From positions 8,716,342-8,780,341 of the forward strand of contig CM034234.1 in the NCBI GenBank assembly GCA_019916065.1: DNA of 64,000 bases, in the 5' to 3' direction. Below are positions 1 to 11,934 of this stretch, one piece after another. How positions within the stretch are numbered: position 1 is the stretch's first letter; each line of letters begins with the position of its first letter. The notes under the pieces are model-generated. The model made no database searches, was not told the origin of the DNA, and worked only from the letters and a program-made list of their open reading frames with translations. Source of the DNA: Vitellaria paradoxa (lineage: Eukaryota > Streptophyta > Magnoliopsida > Ericales > Sapotaceae). Both the position numbers and the translations under genes were made by a program.

Positions 1-783
1 TCTGAGGTACGCATAATGTTCCTTCCACTCCTGCAATCTGTGGAAGAAGTCAATAAGTATGCATGGGGTGCAGCTTTGTTGGCACACCTCTATCGATCCA
101 TGAAGCTATGTTTCAAGTTCAATTCAAACAGTGTTGCCGGGTACAGCTACTTGCTGATGGTAAGAAATTTAATTTAATGTGATTAATATTATCTATTTAG
201 TTTGTTATGTTATATTACTAACTTTGTTAATTTTTAACGCTTTTTGCATTGGAGCGAATTCCAAAGCTTAAAGCGGTGTTGCCTTACGAAGCTCTTCCAA
301 AATCCTTCCCATTGATGAGGTAGTGGACACCTTCACTGAGATAGTCTACAAGAAACTCTTTGAAATACAAAGATATCAAAGATTTTCTTGCTGTTCTGAT
401 AGGGCTAATTGAGGAGGATGTAAGTTATTTTTTTGTTGAAATTATTTGAGTAATGTTTTTTAATTCTCTTCATTGATAATTTTTTTTTAATTGTTGTACA
501 GATTATATGGCAGCCATGCAGTCGGCTGTCTAGAGATTTCCTTCCCCCTCGGTTAGTGGAGCAGGAAAGAATGGCCCTTTCGGTCACAGTTTTGCTTTGT
601 TTCGAGGATGCCATACCACACTACCCTAATAAAACCCCAAGGCAATTTGGCATTCAAGAGGCAAGACCAGTGAAGGACCTCCCTGGAGTGGTCAAATCCA
701 TTAAAAGTTCAGGGAGTGCTGTGGATTTTAGGGAGAACCGAAAGTTTAAGAAATACCTTGACGCTTGGAATGGGAGAGCATAA
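1..783 (+). pseudogene. Plant mobile domain (MAIN-like) gene fragment, 5' truncated by window edge
   Basis: Three exon-like blocks read as the plant mobile domain shared by MAIN/MAIL proteins and some MULE or gypsy passenger genes. Block 1 (1-159, frame 1) contains YAWGAALLAHLYRSM, matching the family's WG-A-LA-LYR signature, and ends at a good donor (GTAAGA at 160). Block 2 (about 247-419) reads ALERIPKLKAVLPYEALP, but has in-frame stops near 320 and 340. Block 3 (502-783) follows an acceptor AG at 500-501; it contains IIWQPCSRL and, later, a P-x-R-QFGIQEARPV stretch equivalent to the family's 'vLRQFG-QQ' segment, and ends in TAA at 781-783. The stops in block 2 and the lack of a continuous frame argue for a pseudogene. 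Whether it was host-type MAIN-like or transposon-carried cannot be decided. The family call rests on remembered motifs. Confidence 0.6.
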
Positions 784-820
784 ATTAGGAGACGAATAAA
801 GGATCCTGTAATTTCTTCAG

Positions 821-1100
821 GTACCCATTTCTTTTATTAATTAGAGTAACTAGTTTGTTATTTATATTTTTTTAACACCAAGCTTTGAACAACTTTGGCT
901 TTCATAGAAGAACTGCCCAATCTTAATGTGGATTCCTCTTCTCCAGCTTTCATTCCTCCAAGTACCCATTTCTTTTATTAATTAGAGTCACTAGGTTTTT
1001 ATTTATATTTTTTTTAACACCAAGTTTTGAACATTTGGCTTTCATAGAAGAACTCCGTAATCTTGCTGTGGAGTCCTCTTCTATGGCTTTTGATGTTAGT
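821..1100 (+). repeat. Direct tandem duplication, ~141 bp x 2
   Basis: Two adjacent copies start at 821 and 962 with the shared string GTACCCATTTCTTTTATTAA. Each runs through a T-rich stretch and a 'TTTGGCTTTCATAGAAGAACT' block to a 'CCTCTTCT' block. The second copy has a few substitutions and small deletions. It probably duplicates a short exon plus intron in the tail of the upstream mobile-domain pseudogene, because each copy carries an acceptor-like 'CATAG|AAGAACT'. Confidence 0.75.
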
Positions 1101-1998
1101 CATATTCTTGAAAATATTGCTTGTTAGTTTGATTTTTAATGTTTGTTTATTGATATTTTGTTTGATTTCTAGATCCTTCAGTTCACTCTTTACCTCCAAT
1201 ATTTCACACACAAGGCAATGATGAGAATCCACCAACAGACGAGGTCAGGACTGCTGAAGGGATGGGCTTGTAATGGTCCCTTGTTCGTTTTTTTTTGAAT
1301 AATAATTTTTTTGACAAATGATTTGTTAATTGTCTAAAATTTTTTTAATGACTCTTGATGAATTATGCAGAGCCTTTTGAGGGTGGACAATCTCAATATG
1401 ATTCTGCAAGCCCAATGAGCTCTAACTGCCAAGGTGCTTGATTTTTTTCCTTATTTATAATTCATATATTTTTGCTTAATTTGCAGAAGAGAATTAGCCT
1501 GTGTCCCCCACCCATATTTTTTGTCAAATTTGTTACTCATTGTCAGCAATTTTTTAATAAATTTTTTCTTGGATTTGTAGGGAATGAGTTTGAGCCCCAA
1601 GGACTGCCACTGCGAGGCACTTGTTTGCTGCCAATTTTTTTCCCTTATTTATAATTCATAAATTTTTTTCTTTACTTAATTGGCAGAAGAGGATGAGCCT
1701 AAGTCATTCCATCAGTTTGGACCCTTTATTCCTAAACTGATTTTTACAACACCGCCCCCCCCCCTTCCTCTAAATTGCTTGTCAAGACTCGTGTTTAGAA
1801 AGAGCAAGCAAACGACTGTGGTCCAGCATATTTCAATTTTGGGGATGGTGGCAACCAAGAAGGCCTAGCAAGGACTAAGGAGGTAAGTTTCTTTCCTCAA
1901 CCGCTTCTCTGTCTTCTAAATTTTTTTTCGGTGCTTTGATTTGAACTGATAGAACTAGGTTAGATTTGAATTCTGTGAGATCCAAAACTTCTTGTAAT

Positions 1999-2124
1999 GG
2001 GTGTGTTTGGAGTGATAAAAAATGAGATAAAATGAAATAAATTGTGAATTCGTAATTTATGCAATGAAATAAAAAGTGAATAACTTTTAAAAATTTTCAG
2101 AGATTTTTAACAAACCAAACGTAA
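1999..2124 (+). mobile_element. MITE family B, copy 1
   Basis: Short element that begins GTGTGTTTGGAGTGATAAA and ends AACAAACCAAACGTAACC, so the ends are imperfect inverted repeats of GTTTGG/CCAAAC. Its interior (AAATGAGATAAA, then GAATTCGTAATTTATGCA, then AAAAGTGAATAACTTTT) recurs in at least six other places in this window. It is non-coding and uninterrupted, and serves as the reference for the split copy at 11,901-12,587. Confidence 0.7.
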
Positions 2125-2470
2125 CCAATATATGAATGTTAAAATATTAGCATAACAAGCATTTCATCCTAAGCGGAAAAGCCATCCCTCATATACCAAG
2201 TGCTGAACCCCCAACCTAGACAGAACCTTAATTGTTCTTCTGTAAAATTGCGGGAAAAAGATTGTACTTTTGGGATAGCCATTGTGAGAGAGTTGATTCA
2301 AAATGGCCTGCCCTATTTAGCTTGAGTCGTTTCAGGTGGATGACATAATGAATGAGCAAGCTCAATTATTTATTTAATAATTTTATTAGTTGTTGACGTA
2401 ATGACAAAACGTTTTGCAGGATCTCGTCCTCGAGTACGATAAATTTATTATTAATCATTTTTTATTGCAG

Positions 2471-2665
2471 GTAAACATTGATCCAAAACCTGAAACATCA
2501 TTGTTCAGGAAGGCTAGTTTTGGGCATGGGGAATTTCAGGTGGTGAATGCAACCCATGCATGGTGGACTTGGCATAGGAATGTTGATGATGTATCATCTG
2601 TGGCTGACTCAATGCGGCTGACAACCCTTTCATGCAATACAACTCGTAAAGTTCATGTAAACTAA
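2471..2665 (+). pseudogene. Purple acid phosphatase C-terminal exon (isolated fragment)
   Basis: After an acceptor (TTTTATTGCAG, AG at 2469-2470) an open frame of 64 codons plus TAA reads as the C-terminal end of plant purple acid phosphatases: FRKASFGHGEFQVVNATHAW then WTWHRNVDD, with SVADSMRLTTLS following. In the family this block contains the GH-x-H-type metal ligands (here the H of THAW) at the end of the metallophosphatase domain. No upstream phosphatase exons (GDxG, GDLSYA, GNHE motifs) were found, so this is a lone terminal exon. W replaces the usual H or F after THA, and MRL replaces the usual VWI/IWI. It lies just downstream of the mobile-domain fragment, which fits a captured or relocated gene piece. 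No function is expected. Confidence 0.75.
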
Positions 2666-5600
2666 ACTAAACTAAATTAAATTAAATGTAATTTGAAACT
2701 GCTAGTTTTTTTGGTCCATCCCCCTCCCATCTGGGCCAAATTAATTTGGATCAAGATTGATAAGAGAGAGATTGTTGAAGCGTCATTTCTCACATCTTTT
2801 AATGTACCAATTTTTTATGTCAATATGGCAAAAATTTTAATGGGTAAACTATAATTTGTAAGGTTATTCTTTTGACAAAATTTCACTTTATAAGATTAGT
2901 GTGTTGTAAATGAGATAGATACTTATAACTAATCAAGGTTTCTATTCTTTTTACATAATGAACATTTATATGCTTTTAGATAGAGATCACTTTTAATATC
3001 AGAGATCTTATCTGTTTATGTTTGTTAAGCAATTCAAGGGATGAATCTGTGATCCATGAAGAGAACCTAGAAATCCAAGTTATGATCCATGAAGAGAATC
3101 TAGGAATGGTTTATTTATTTATTTTTTTTTTTTGTAGCTCTTTGACGTGTTATTAGTACTAAAAAAAAACTAAAAAAAAAAAAAACGTAAATAATATGCC
3201 AAAAACTAACCAAGCCAACAAAAAAAAAATTAAATTAAATTTTGGTAAAAAAAGTCATATAAAAATAAAAAAGTAGTTTAAAATAAATTGATTTCTTTTG
3301 TTGCAAAACAAAGACTTGGATTGTTAATTGCGGTCCAATGGCAATGATTTGATCCATCATCTATATAAATTTGTAGTCAAATACTTTCATTTCCATTGTA
3401 GAATTGTAAGCCAATCCAAGACAGAAAAGGAGGAGGTTGACATAACATTACTATGTCAATGCCGTAATATTGATGTAAGGAAGCTTGATGTATTCACACT
3501 ATTTTAATTCATAAAAAAAAAAAATGAATACATTGAAATCATTAGAATCGTTAAATTTTAATGCAACGATCCTGATCCTCTCAACTGAATACGTCAGACA
3601 ATGCGTCAATAAATATCACTGTGGGAGAAGAAATAGCGGTGGAAATTACTGAAAGTGAAAGCCAACAAAATTTCAACCACAGCTCATCTCATCGACTTTA
3701 CATGGCAACACATCCCACAAGCCAAAAGAAAAGTCTCAATCGAGACTGCAGCTTCTTATATAGTAAGGTCTGTAAGTGTGGTATTGTAATGTTTCCGTGT
3801 GCCTAACAATGTTGTGATCGTGAATGAATTGGAGGGGGGGGGGGGGGTAATAATTTTCCACCGGGTAATTAAGTTAGCCACATTCCTTTGCCTAGTGAAA
3901 TTCCAGCAGCATCTTTGGGATCTCATTACGATGTTCTCAAAGTCAAATTTGGTCACTTTCTTTCTCCACCCTAAATCCATAGCTGTGATGCCATCTCAAA
4001 GTCTCTCCTGTCAATTGAGTGAATTTGTTGTCATTTTCGGAATGCGCTGGGTAAGAACAAAAGGAATGTTCCCTCTTAATGCATTTTGAGAAATCATTTG
4101 CTGAAAGAATGAATGGGCTATGTGATTGTCAATTTTCTACTCTCTCTTTCTGTTATTTTTCGACTTAGAATTTGGACATGGTTGATTCCAGCTCTGACGG
4201 AATATAAAAATCTTTATTTCTTTATTTATTATTTTTTTTTATCTATTTGGGATATGTCTAAACAATTCAAAATAAACAAATGTAACAGAACCAGCAATGG
4301 AAAAGAAATCGTGGGTGTTTGAACCTAATTCATTTCTTATCCTAGGTGGGTTAGGACATTCTGTCCATATTTGTATGCATATGGATTTCAAAATTATGTG
4401 TTTGGTTCGTTAAAAGGGATTCGAATAACTTCTATATTATTCCGATAGAAACAGCTAAACATAAATTGGCATACAGTTTGTTGGATAACTAATCCACGTT
4501 TTTTTGTCTTTTTACAGATTCACTTGCAGAAGTTCAAATTTGTTGTCTCGGAGTTGTCGTGTTTCTGTTCCCCGGCAGCTTCGCGGCCCAATTGGACTAA
4601 TTAGGATCGTCCTAATCATGGTTTTTTGGACTAATTACGATGATCTAATCATGGTTATGAGATCCAACTATTTTGAGTTAGCAAGTCCCCTTTCACACTC
4701 AATACGAGTTTTTTCTTTTTTTCTTTTCTTTTTATGAATGGTATAAGAACTTATTCCTTTGAAAATAATTATTATTAAATTTGTGGTAAAAATAGCTATG
4801 AAAATGAATCGGATTGGGCCTAACTTGTCCCTTTATCTGGTTTTAACCCGACAGTGAATCGATCCGACCCAAATGATCTAACACTCCTCCAACTCTGGTT
4901 CAATTAGGTGAAGGTCAATTAAATTCGCTCTTGACTTGCCCCACCTACTTAGACTTGATTTTTTAATATTTTTTATTTTTTTGTAAAATTCATAAATACA
5001 AATGAAACTCATAAAAATACATGGAAATATATAATACTGTTTATCAATAAATTTTATTAAGAAATAAATAATTACATAATTAATATTGAAATCCAAACTA
5101 CAAATGTAAAATTCTAATTAAAAAACTATCAAATTAAAACTAATTACGAATTTACAAATTCACTAATTACTAATTACTAATTACAAATTATCAAATTATT
5201 ATTTTTTACCGTTTCCAATGGCTAGTTGAGGGAAAAAAAAAAGAAAAATAGTTAGCTAGGACAACAACAAAAAAAAAAAAAGAAAAGAAAAAGAAAACAG
5301 GCTAACAATGGCTAACTGAGAAAAAAAAATAAAGTTACAAAAGAATGCACAAGGTGAAGGGTGAGGTAATCGGGTCAGGTTAGAGGGATGGTAGCCCAAG
5401 CTCTAACCCGGGTAAGGTCAAGTGAGGTAAGGATGACTCGAACTGTGCGGACAACTAGATCAAGGCAAGTGGGTCAGGTTAAGTTTCAGGTCGATCTGAT
5501 CTATTTACATCGTTAAGAGAATGGTAAAATTTAAAAAAAATTAAGATTAAGATAAATAATTTTGAGTGAGTTTCAAACATAAACATATAATTTAGAATTA

Positions 5601-6514
5601 TAGTTCTAAAGCCTATCTACCTCACCCTTGCATTACCTCTCAAAATTGATACGAATTAGTCTTACACAATTTATGACATCCAAATTTTGCATTTTTTTCC
5701 TTGAAATTTTGAAAATAAATGATTAATGGCATAGGAAAAATGGAATTGATAATAAATATTTTCCCGACAAGTGTACTCAAAAGTTTGATCCCAAACGCAT
5801 AATCCCCGATGCAATTGTTTAGTATTGGAAGCATAGAAGTCCAAAAGGCAGATGTAAAAGGTCTTGAACATGTTCTAATATGTTCCCCTACGAATAAATA
5901 AATTGTAGCATAATGAGAATGTTCGAGAAAAGGTAGACATATGAAATACAAAAAGTAGATCATAGTCAAATCTAATCAAGGATCGGCAAAGCTAACTTTT
6001 TTCTATTAAACCTCTTAACTAAATCAAGTATTTATTTATTTATAATACAAAAATGGGTTGCCTTGGTGTATCTAAGCTCTACATGTTTCTTTTAATCCTC
6101 ACTACGAGTGCTCATCATGATTCTTCTCAATTTCTTTCTTTTTTGGGGTGAATTTGACTTGTGCGATATTAAAGCTTATTAGTTCCTAATTTCATAATGT
6201 GATCACGTGAATAATTTTATAATATATTGAGTTTAAAATCTATCTATTCATGATTTAATTTTCACTAAAATATATTAAATAATAATAAATTTTAATTGTA
6301 ATCATTTTTATTACTCCAAAAAATTTCATTCTTAATTGTAAAACTTGTGTAAATAAGCTCACTAATAGAATAAAGATTAGTTGTTCCATTCCATGCAATA
6401 TAAATTATTTGCATCAATGTGCTTTGATATGTTATTTATATATTATAAAATTTATCAAATCGGATCCTCCATGGTAGGATATAACAAATCTACATTCAAC
6501 TTTGTTAAACTCTA
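2666..6514. other. Intergenic, no supported gene
   Basis: AT-rich DNA with homopolymer A/T runs, a 15-16 bp G run near 3833-3847 and short open frames without recognisable motifs. Around 3620-3800 there is a stretch of more balanced composition with a TATA-like TTATATAG near 3755, but no convincing ORF follows. Around 4800-5520 are repeats of 'gggtcaggt/gatccgaccc' type that look like old transposon sequence. I see no gene here. Confidence 0.6.
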
Positions 6515-6847
6515 ATGTGGCATTTGGTTTATTTTTATATTTTTTATTTTCTATTTTTGTTTTATGAGTTAAAAATCTCAAGACGAAGAAACAGAAAATA
6601 TCTTGTTTTCTTTAATTTAAGATTTTTCTTGTTTTTTGGATAAAAACTCACAAAACGACTTTTTATTATTTTTTATTTCATGTGTAAACTTATTTTCAAT
6701 TTTCGAAAATAAATTTTAAAAATACAAGTCACCAAATGAATTTTGAGCTGTCTTCTTTATTTTCAAAAGTACAAAATGAAAAATAAATTTAAAATAAAAA
6801 ATTAAAAATGAAAACAAAAAATAGAAAAGTAAACCAAATGAAGCCTA
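6515..6847. mobile_element. MITE family A, copy 1
   Basis: An ~330-bp element with long imperfect terminal inverted repeats. The left end is TGGCATTTGGTTTATTTTTA and the right end is AGTAAACCAAATGAAGCC. The interior is palindrome-like (left ATTTTCTATTTTTGTTTT, right AAAACAAAAAATAGAAAA), so the RNA could fold as a hairpin. There is no ORF. Two further copies lie at 8626-8966 and 39,334-39,639. Confidence 0.75.
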
Positions 6848-8625
6848 AGTAATTGAATTTGGGGCTTAATCACATAAATGGATCTACCATTTCTAATTAG
6901 TTAGACTTGAATCGAATCCATTAGTAGACTCATTTATACCCACCAAGCTAACCCCATAGTTAATTAAATAAATTGATAAATGAGTTTTTTAAACTATATA
7001 ATAATGACAAGTGGTGCTCGCTCAATTGAAAAAACGCATCCGTTCATAGATTTTGGCTTTGAGTTACTATAATCTAAAATTTCTAAAATACTTAAAATTA
7101 TATTTAAAATTATATTCAAGGAAAAATATATATGTGTGTATATAATAAATTAATAAAATTAGAGACGGCCATCTCGGTTAACCGATCCATACCTTATTCG
7201 ATTCCAGCCCCAAATGAGTACGGGATTCAGGAACTTTTTGGAGATCAGGTAGGGTATAGGAATATTTTTTTTAAAAATTTGAGGAACGGGTAAGATATGG
7301 GTATAAGTTTGTCCCCAACCCGCACCATACTCGATTCCCAAAATATCCCTGAATTCCTTAATTGACTTGTGTCAATGGCCTTAGACTTAAATCTGAAAAT
7401 TAAAACTTGAATTGATACTTATGCAGTTATGATTGAATTTGGAATTTGGACTTAATATGTAGTTAGTTAGGCTTATGGAATTTGAAAATTTTGGAATCTA
7501 GATTTGATACTTAAATTTGTAATTTGTAATTTGAAATTTTTATTTTTTATTTAAGCTACCTAATTTTCTAAGGGAGTCCCCGTTCCTTGTTTGGGGTGGG
7601 GATCGGGGTAAAAATAAATCCCCAGTAGGTAGGGATCGAGTAGGATATAAGGATTGGCTAGGGTATAGGGATTGATTTAAGTTCGGAGATCGGGTACAGG
7701 AATAAGCATACCCGTCTCTTACTCACCCCATGCCCATCCCTAAATAAAATATATTTTAACAAAATGTATTTAAAATAAAACGTTATTTGAAATTCATTAA
7801 AAAATTAACTATAGTCTTCCTTGTTACATTATATATAACATAAAATTATTGAATTAATCACATAGCAGCCACTTTAGTCACTTTCGTATAAAACGACCAA
7901 TTTTATTTCTACTCCCAAAAATCTAAGTAAAACTTTTTTTTTTTTTTTTTTAAGTTTAAGTTTATTAACGCTCCAGACAAATTTTTTCTACAACCAGTTT
8001 AATCACTAAACTTATTTTCAACTTACTTTTTCTGCAACTAGTTTAATCACTAAACTTATTTTTTTATTTTCATCTAACTTTTTAATTTAAAAGTAGATAC
8101 CAAATGGACTTTAAAAGCACTCCCATTAAAATCCTTAAACTTTTTACACTTGAATCTACCTGTAAAATGTTAATTCAAAATAAAATTTTAATCAAAAAAA
8201 TATATTGTATCAGAATCTTTTAAAAATCTCTACTCAATCAAAAGTTTTAAAAGCCTCTAAAATACCGATTCATGAGAAGGGTCTCTAAATGATAATGATG
8301 ATGGTAATAATAATTTATTACTTTTACTTTTATTTTTTTCTCAATTAAATCTTTACTTTTAAACATTAATTTATCATTAAGTAATATATTTTGTTGATGT
8401 AGTAAAACGTAGCATTATTTTTTATTTATATATATATATTTTGTTTTTAAAGTAATATATAATGCGTAATAATAAAAATTAAACTAAGAAGAAAAGTGAA
8501 GAAAATTTTATTAGTTTAATCCTGCAAAGATTAGGTTAAAATTAAAATTTTATTTTTAAAATAATACATAATCAGGAATATTGTGATTATTATATAACTT
8601 CATGTACATTAAAAATCATAAAATT
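6848..8625. other. Intergenic, degenerate GGGTA-rich repeat
   Basis: AT-rich. At 7160-7340 and 7560-7740 there are related low-complexity blocks rich in 'gggtacggga / gggtagggatcg', roughly inverted with respect to each other (CCCGCACC... versus ...GGGTAGGG). They give spurious GWG-type reading frames and look like the two ends of an old transposon. No gene is seen. Confidence 0.45.
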
Positions 8626-8966
8626 AAGGGGTCATTTAATTTATTTTTTTATTTTTTATTTTCTATTTTTGTTTTCTATTATCTATTTTGAACTCATTTT
8701 TCATTTTATACATTTGAAAATAAGGAAAACAGCTCAAAATTCATTTGGTTACTTGTGTTTTTAAAATTTATTTTCGAAAACTAAAAATGAGTTTATACAT
8801 GAAATGAAAAATGATAAAAATTCGTTTTGAGAGTTTTTAACAAAAAATAAAGAAAATCTCAAAACAGAAAAAATAAAGTATTTTTTATTTTCTCATTTTG
8901 AGATTTTTAACACATAAAACGAAAACAGAAAATAAAAAATAAAAAAGTAAACCAAATGCCACCTAA
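8626..8966. mobile_element. MITE family A, copy 2
   Basis: Same family as the copy at 6515: left end GGGGTCATTTAATTTATTTT, right end AAGTAAACCAAATGCCACCT. The middle shows the family's shared GAAAATAAGGAAAACAGCTC and ATTTTCGAAAACTAAAAATG strings. It is non-coding. Confidence 0.8.
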
Positions 8967-10886
8967 ATAAAAAATACAAAAAGAAGAGAAAACTGAATGG
9001 ATAGTCTGTATATGACAAAAAGTAATATTTGAATATGAAAAATAAAGAATCTGTTAAGAGATTTTGATTGAATTAATTTACAATTTGTGTGGTTGGCAAT
9101 TAAACGAGGAATTATTTTTATCATTTCATAAGATAACTCCCTTCATAATTCAAATACACATTATTTGTGTTTGAATAATAGAAAAAGTTTAATAGAATAA
9201 TTCTCCCTCCTAACCAAATCAACCAAATCTAATTTGGGATGAAGAAACTCATTAATTTTTGTCATGTAATGTGCTACCCTGCCATTTCAACACCTCCATT
9301 AATTACAAAGAACGACTAATTCAAATTTTAGGTATATATTAATCATAATTGTGTTTACCCTCTTACTCAAACCACAAGCAAAGCTATCCATCTCTTTGTA
9401 GATATCAATGTTTTAAAAATTGGATCGTTTACCGAACCGGCAAAGGATTTGGATAACGGGTTAATGATTTAACCTTTAATTTAATCGGAATCAAACTGAA
9501 ATTGAACCGTAACATTATAAATATATTTAAATGTATAAATAAAATATCAAAATATGTTAAAATTATATAATGATTTTAAAAACTTATATTTTCCACTTAT
9601 TTTTCTACTTTGTTTTGTTTTACTAATAAAATGTGTTAATAAAAGGTGTTTTAAAATAAAATAAGTCAAAATTAATATATTACATAGGCAAAATCAAACA
9701 ACAATAAAGAATAATAATCATTAATAATTTAGTAGGATAATAGTACTTTGTCACAATATAAAATGCAAGTTCAATTTTAGGCATATGTATGTTAGTCTTT
9801 TATTTTATCATTTAAAAATAAAAAAAAAAAGTTCAATTCGTAAAAATCGATACTAGTTCACCAGTTCAATCGTTAAGTTGCCAATTTTTCACGAATTGGA
9901 AATTCAAATGAGTTTCAATGATCAATTAAACTATATCTTGGATCGGTCGACGGTCCAACAGTTATCAAGTCTAGTTTTTAAAACATTGATGGAGATTACT
10001 TGTACCATCTCTAGTTGGAGAAATGAGAAAAAAAAAAAAAAAAGACATAAAGCTCCCAATGGTTTCGTTGACTATTTAACAACAATGAAAATAATAATAC
10101 CATTTATTAGTGATTATAGCCCTACTTACCAAAAAAAAATATAGCCTTTTTTTGCATGGTCATTAAATTTTTAATACCTTAATTAATGATGAAAATACTT
10201 GCTATTGAGGTGGTTTTTTTTTTTTTTTTTTTTCCACTAACAATGAAGACGATCACCACTAACAAAAGTTCAAAAACCCTACCTTTGCCTCTGGTTTTAA
10301 TTAGCCGAAAAAGTTTTACCAAGTTGATTATATCACAAGCAAGTCGCTAATAAACCCCCCCACGTTGCCCCAATTAATATTCCATTGGATTATAATTAGT
10401 ATTTCTAATTAATAAAAAAGTATACATATATATATATATTTCCACTAGTGGCATGATAACACACTCTTTAATTAATTAAAAAATAATTATCAGCCCTAAG
10501 CTCTCACGTGTAGGGTTCAATCAATGTATGCACTTTAAGTATAATTATGTAATTCCATCATTAGCCTTGCAGGAATTGGTATTATTATGCGGAATGATTA
10601 AATTTTACCTTAGAGAAAGTGCCGAGCATTTTAAAGGGGCTGGAATATTAATGAGTTCCTCCATGGACATGGATGGGCGGCTGGTTAAAAAGGTGAAGCA
10701 AATTGACTCTTCTACCCTTTAAGGATGTTTAAAAAAATAATAATAAGATAATTGAAAGCATTTTCACATTTACTTGTACCCCCAAAATATTCAAGGAGCT
10801 CACATGTACCAATAATGGCCAATAAGATTACATGGGTGAACTAGGTAGCCCCCCAATGGGTAACGCAATCATCTCCCCTCCCCCTT

Positions 10887-10936
<50 letters not shown>

Positions 10937-11396
10937 GTACAGATCTCTCTCTCGTTTGGGAAAATGAAGGGCCATTACCCAGAGATGGGTCAGTGCATAA
11001 TTGGATTTTATAGGCAATGAAGATGATGATGGGTACTCAATGGGGGGAAGGAGGGTGAATGAATGCCCCTGTTGTTGCCTGTGTCCATGCAAATCTTTTG
11101 ATCACTGCCATACATTTATGAAAAAAGGAACAACCCTCTTCGCCCCAACCCATTAAATCATGAAAGAAACTTATAATTCGTTTTATTTATGAAGAGGGTG
11201 TGTGACTCAAAACTGCTGCAAAAAGGCAAAATCTTATTTAAGAGGTAGTTGTAAAGAAAAAGATTACCAGAGAAGAAGTGAAGAGAACCCATTATTATTT
11301 GGCTTTGCCATCATTGATTGTTTCAGACCTAATTTACAACCCAAAGATTCACACCTATTCGTAATTTGTTCTTTTTTTTTTTTTTTTCTATTTTAG
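8967..11396. other. Intergenic, no supported gene
   Basis: AT-rich sequence with poly-A/T runs. Short open frames at 9878-10144 and 10528-10722 have no recognisable domain, no conserved splice context and no codon-use signal I can detect. At 10,780-11,060 composition is more balanced around the CT microsatellite, resembling a plant promoter or leader, but no coding region follows. Confidence 0.55.
10891..10932 (+). repeat. (CT)21 microsatellite
   Basis: Uninterrupted CT dinucleotide run of 42 bases. It is followed by a shorter TCTCTCTC stretch after TATATGTACAGA. CT tracts of this sort are frequent in plant leaders, but no gene is evident downstream. Confidence 0.95.
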
Positions 11397-11517
11397 GGCA
11401 GACCTCTTCGTAAAAAAATAAATAAAATATTTTACATTGAAATAAACAGAATTTTTTAAGGCAGACCTCTTAGTAAAAAAATATTTTATATTGAAATAAA
11501 CAGAATCGTGCTGTAAA
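11397..11517 (+). repeat. 63-bp direct tandem duplication
   Basis: Two copies start with GGCAGACCTCTT at 11,397 and 11,460. Both continue through GTAAAAAAAT, ATATTTTA and TTGAAATAAACAGAAT. The second copy has a 4-5 bp deletion in the A-rich part. Confidence 0.75.
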
Positions 11518-11934
11518 TTATTTTTGAAAATATATGAACAATATTACTTTTCAAAAAATATTTTGCATTAAATATTTTATTTTCTTCTTGCCGTGTTTAA
11601 AGCGCACAGTTCAAACAGCAGAAGCGAAGATGAAAAATTTTTACCTTAATCATAAACTATACTTTTCAATTTACATTTACATTTTATAGTAAGTAAAAAA
11701 AGAAAAAATTATTGTTTCATGTGTAGTATTATTACCGAATCCAGTCATAATTCTTTTACAGGCAGGTGAAGCTTGTAGTATAATAGTGTGTCACGTTGTA
11801 TTCGTATTTGAAGTTGACTTTTTTGCAATTCATTAATAGGCAACGTGGTCGCCCATGTATTTGATCAGCTACACCTATGTTTATTTAATTACGCATGTAG
11901 AGGGTGTTTGGAATAATAAAAAATGAGATAAAGA

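Noticed and set aside
7159..7341. Minus-strand frame rich in G-W-G residues
   Set aside because: It is a low-complexity GGGTA-type repeat with an inverted partner at 7560-7740; not a protein gene.
10832..11020. Open frame across the CT microsatellite
   Set aside because: The translation is mainly Ser-Leu repeats from (CT)n.
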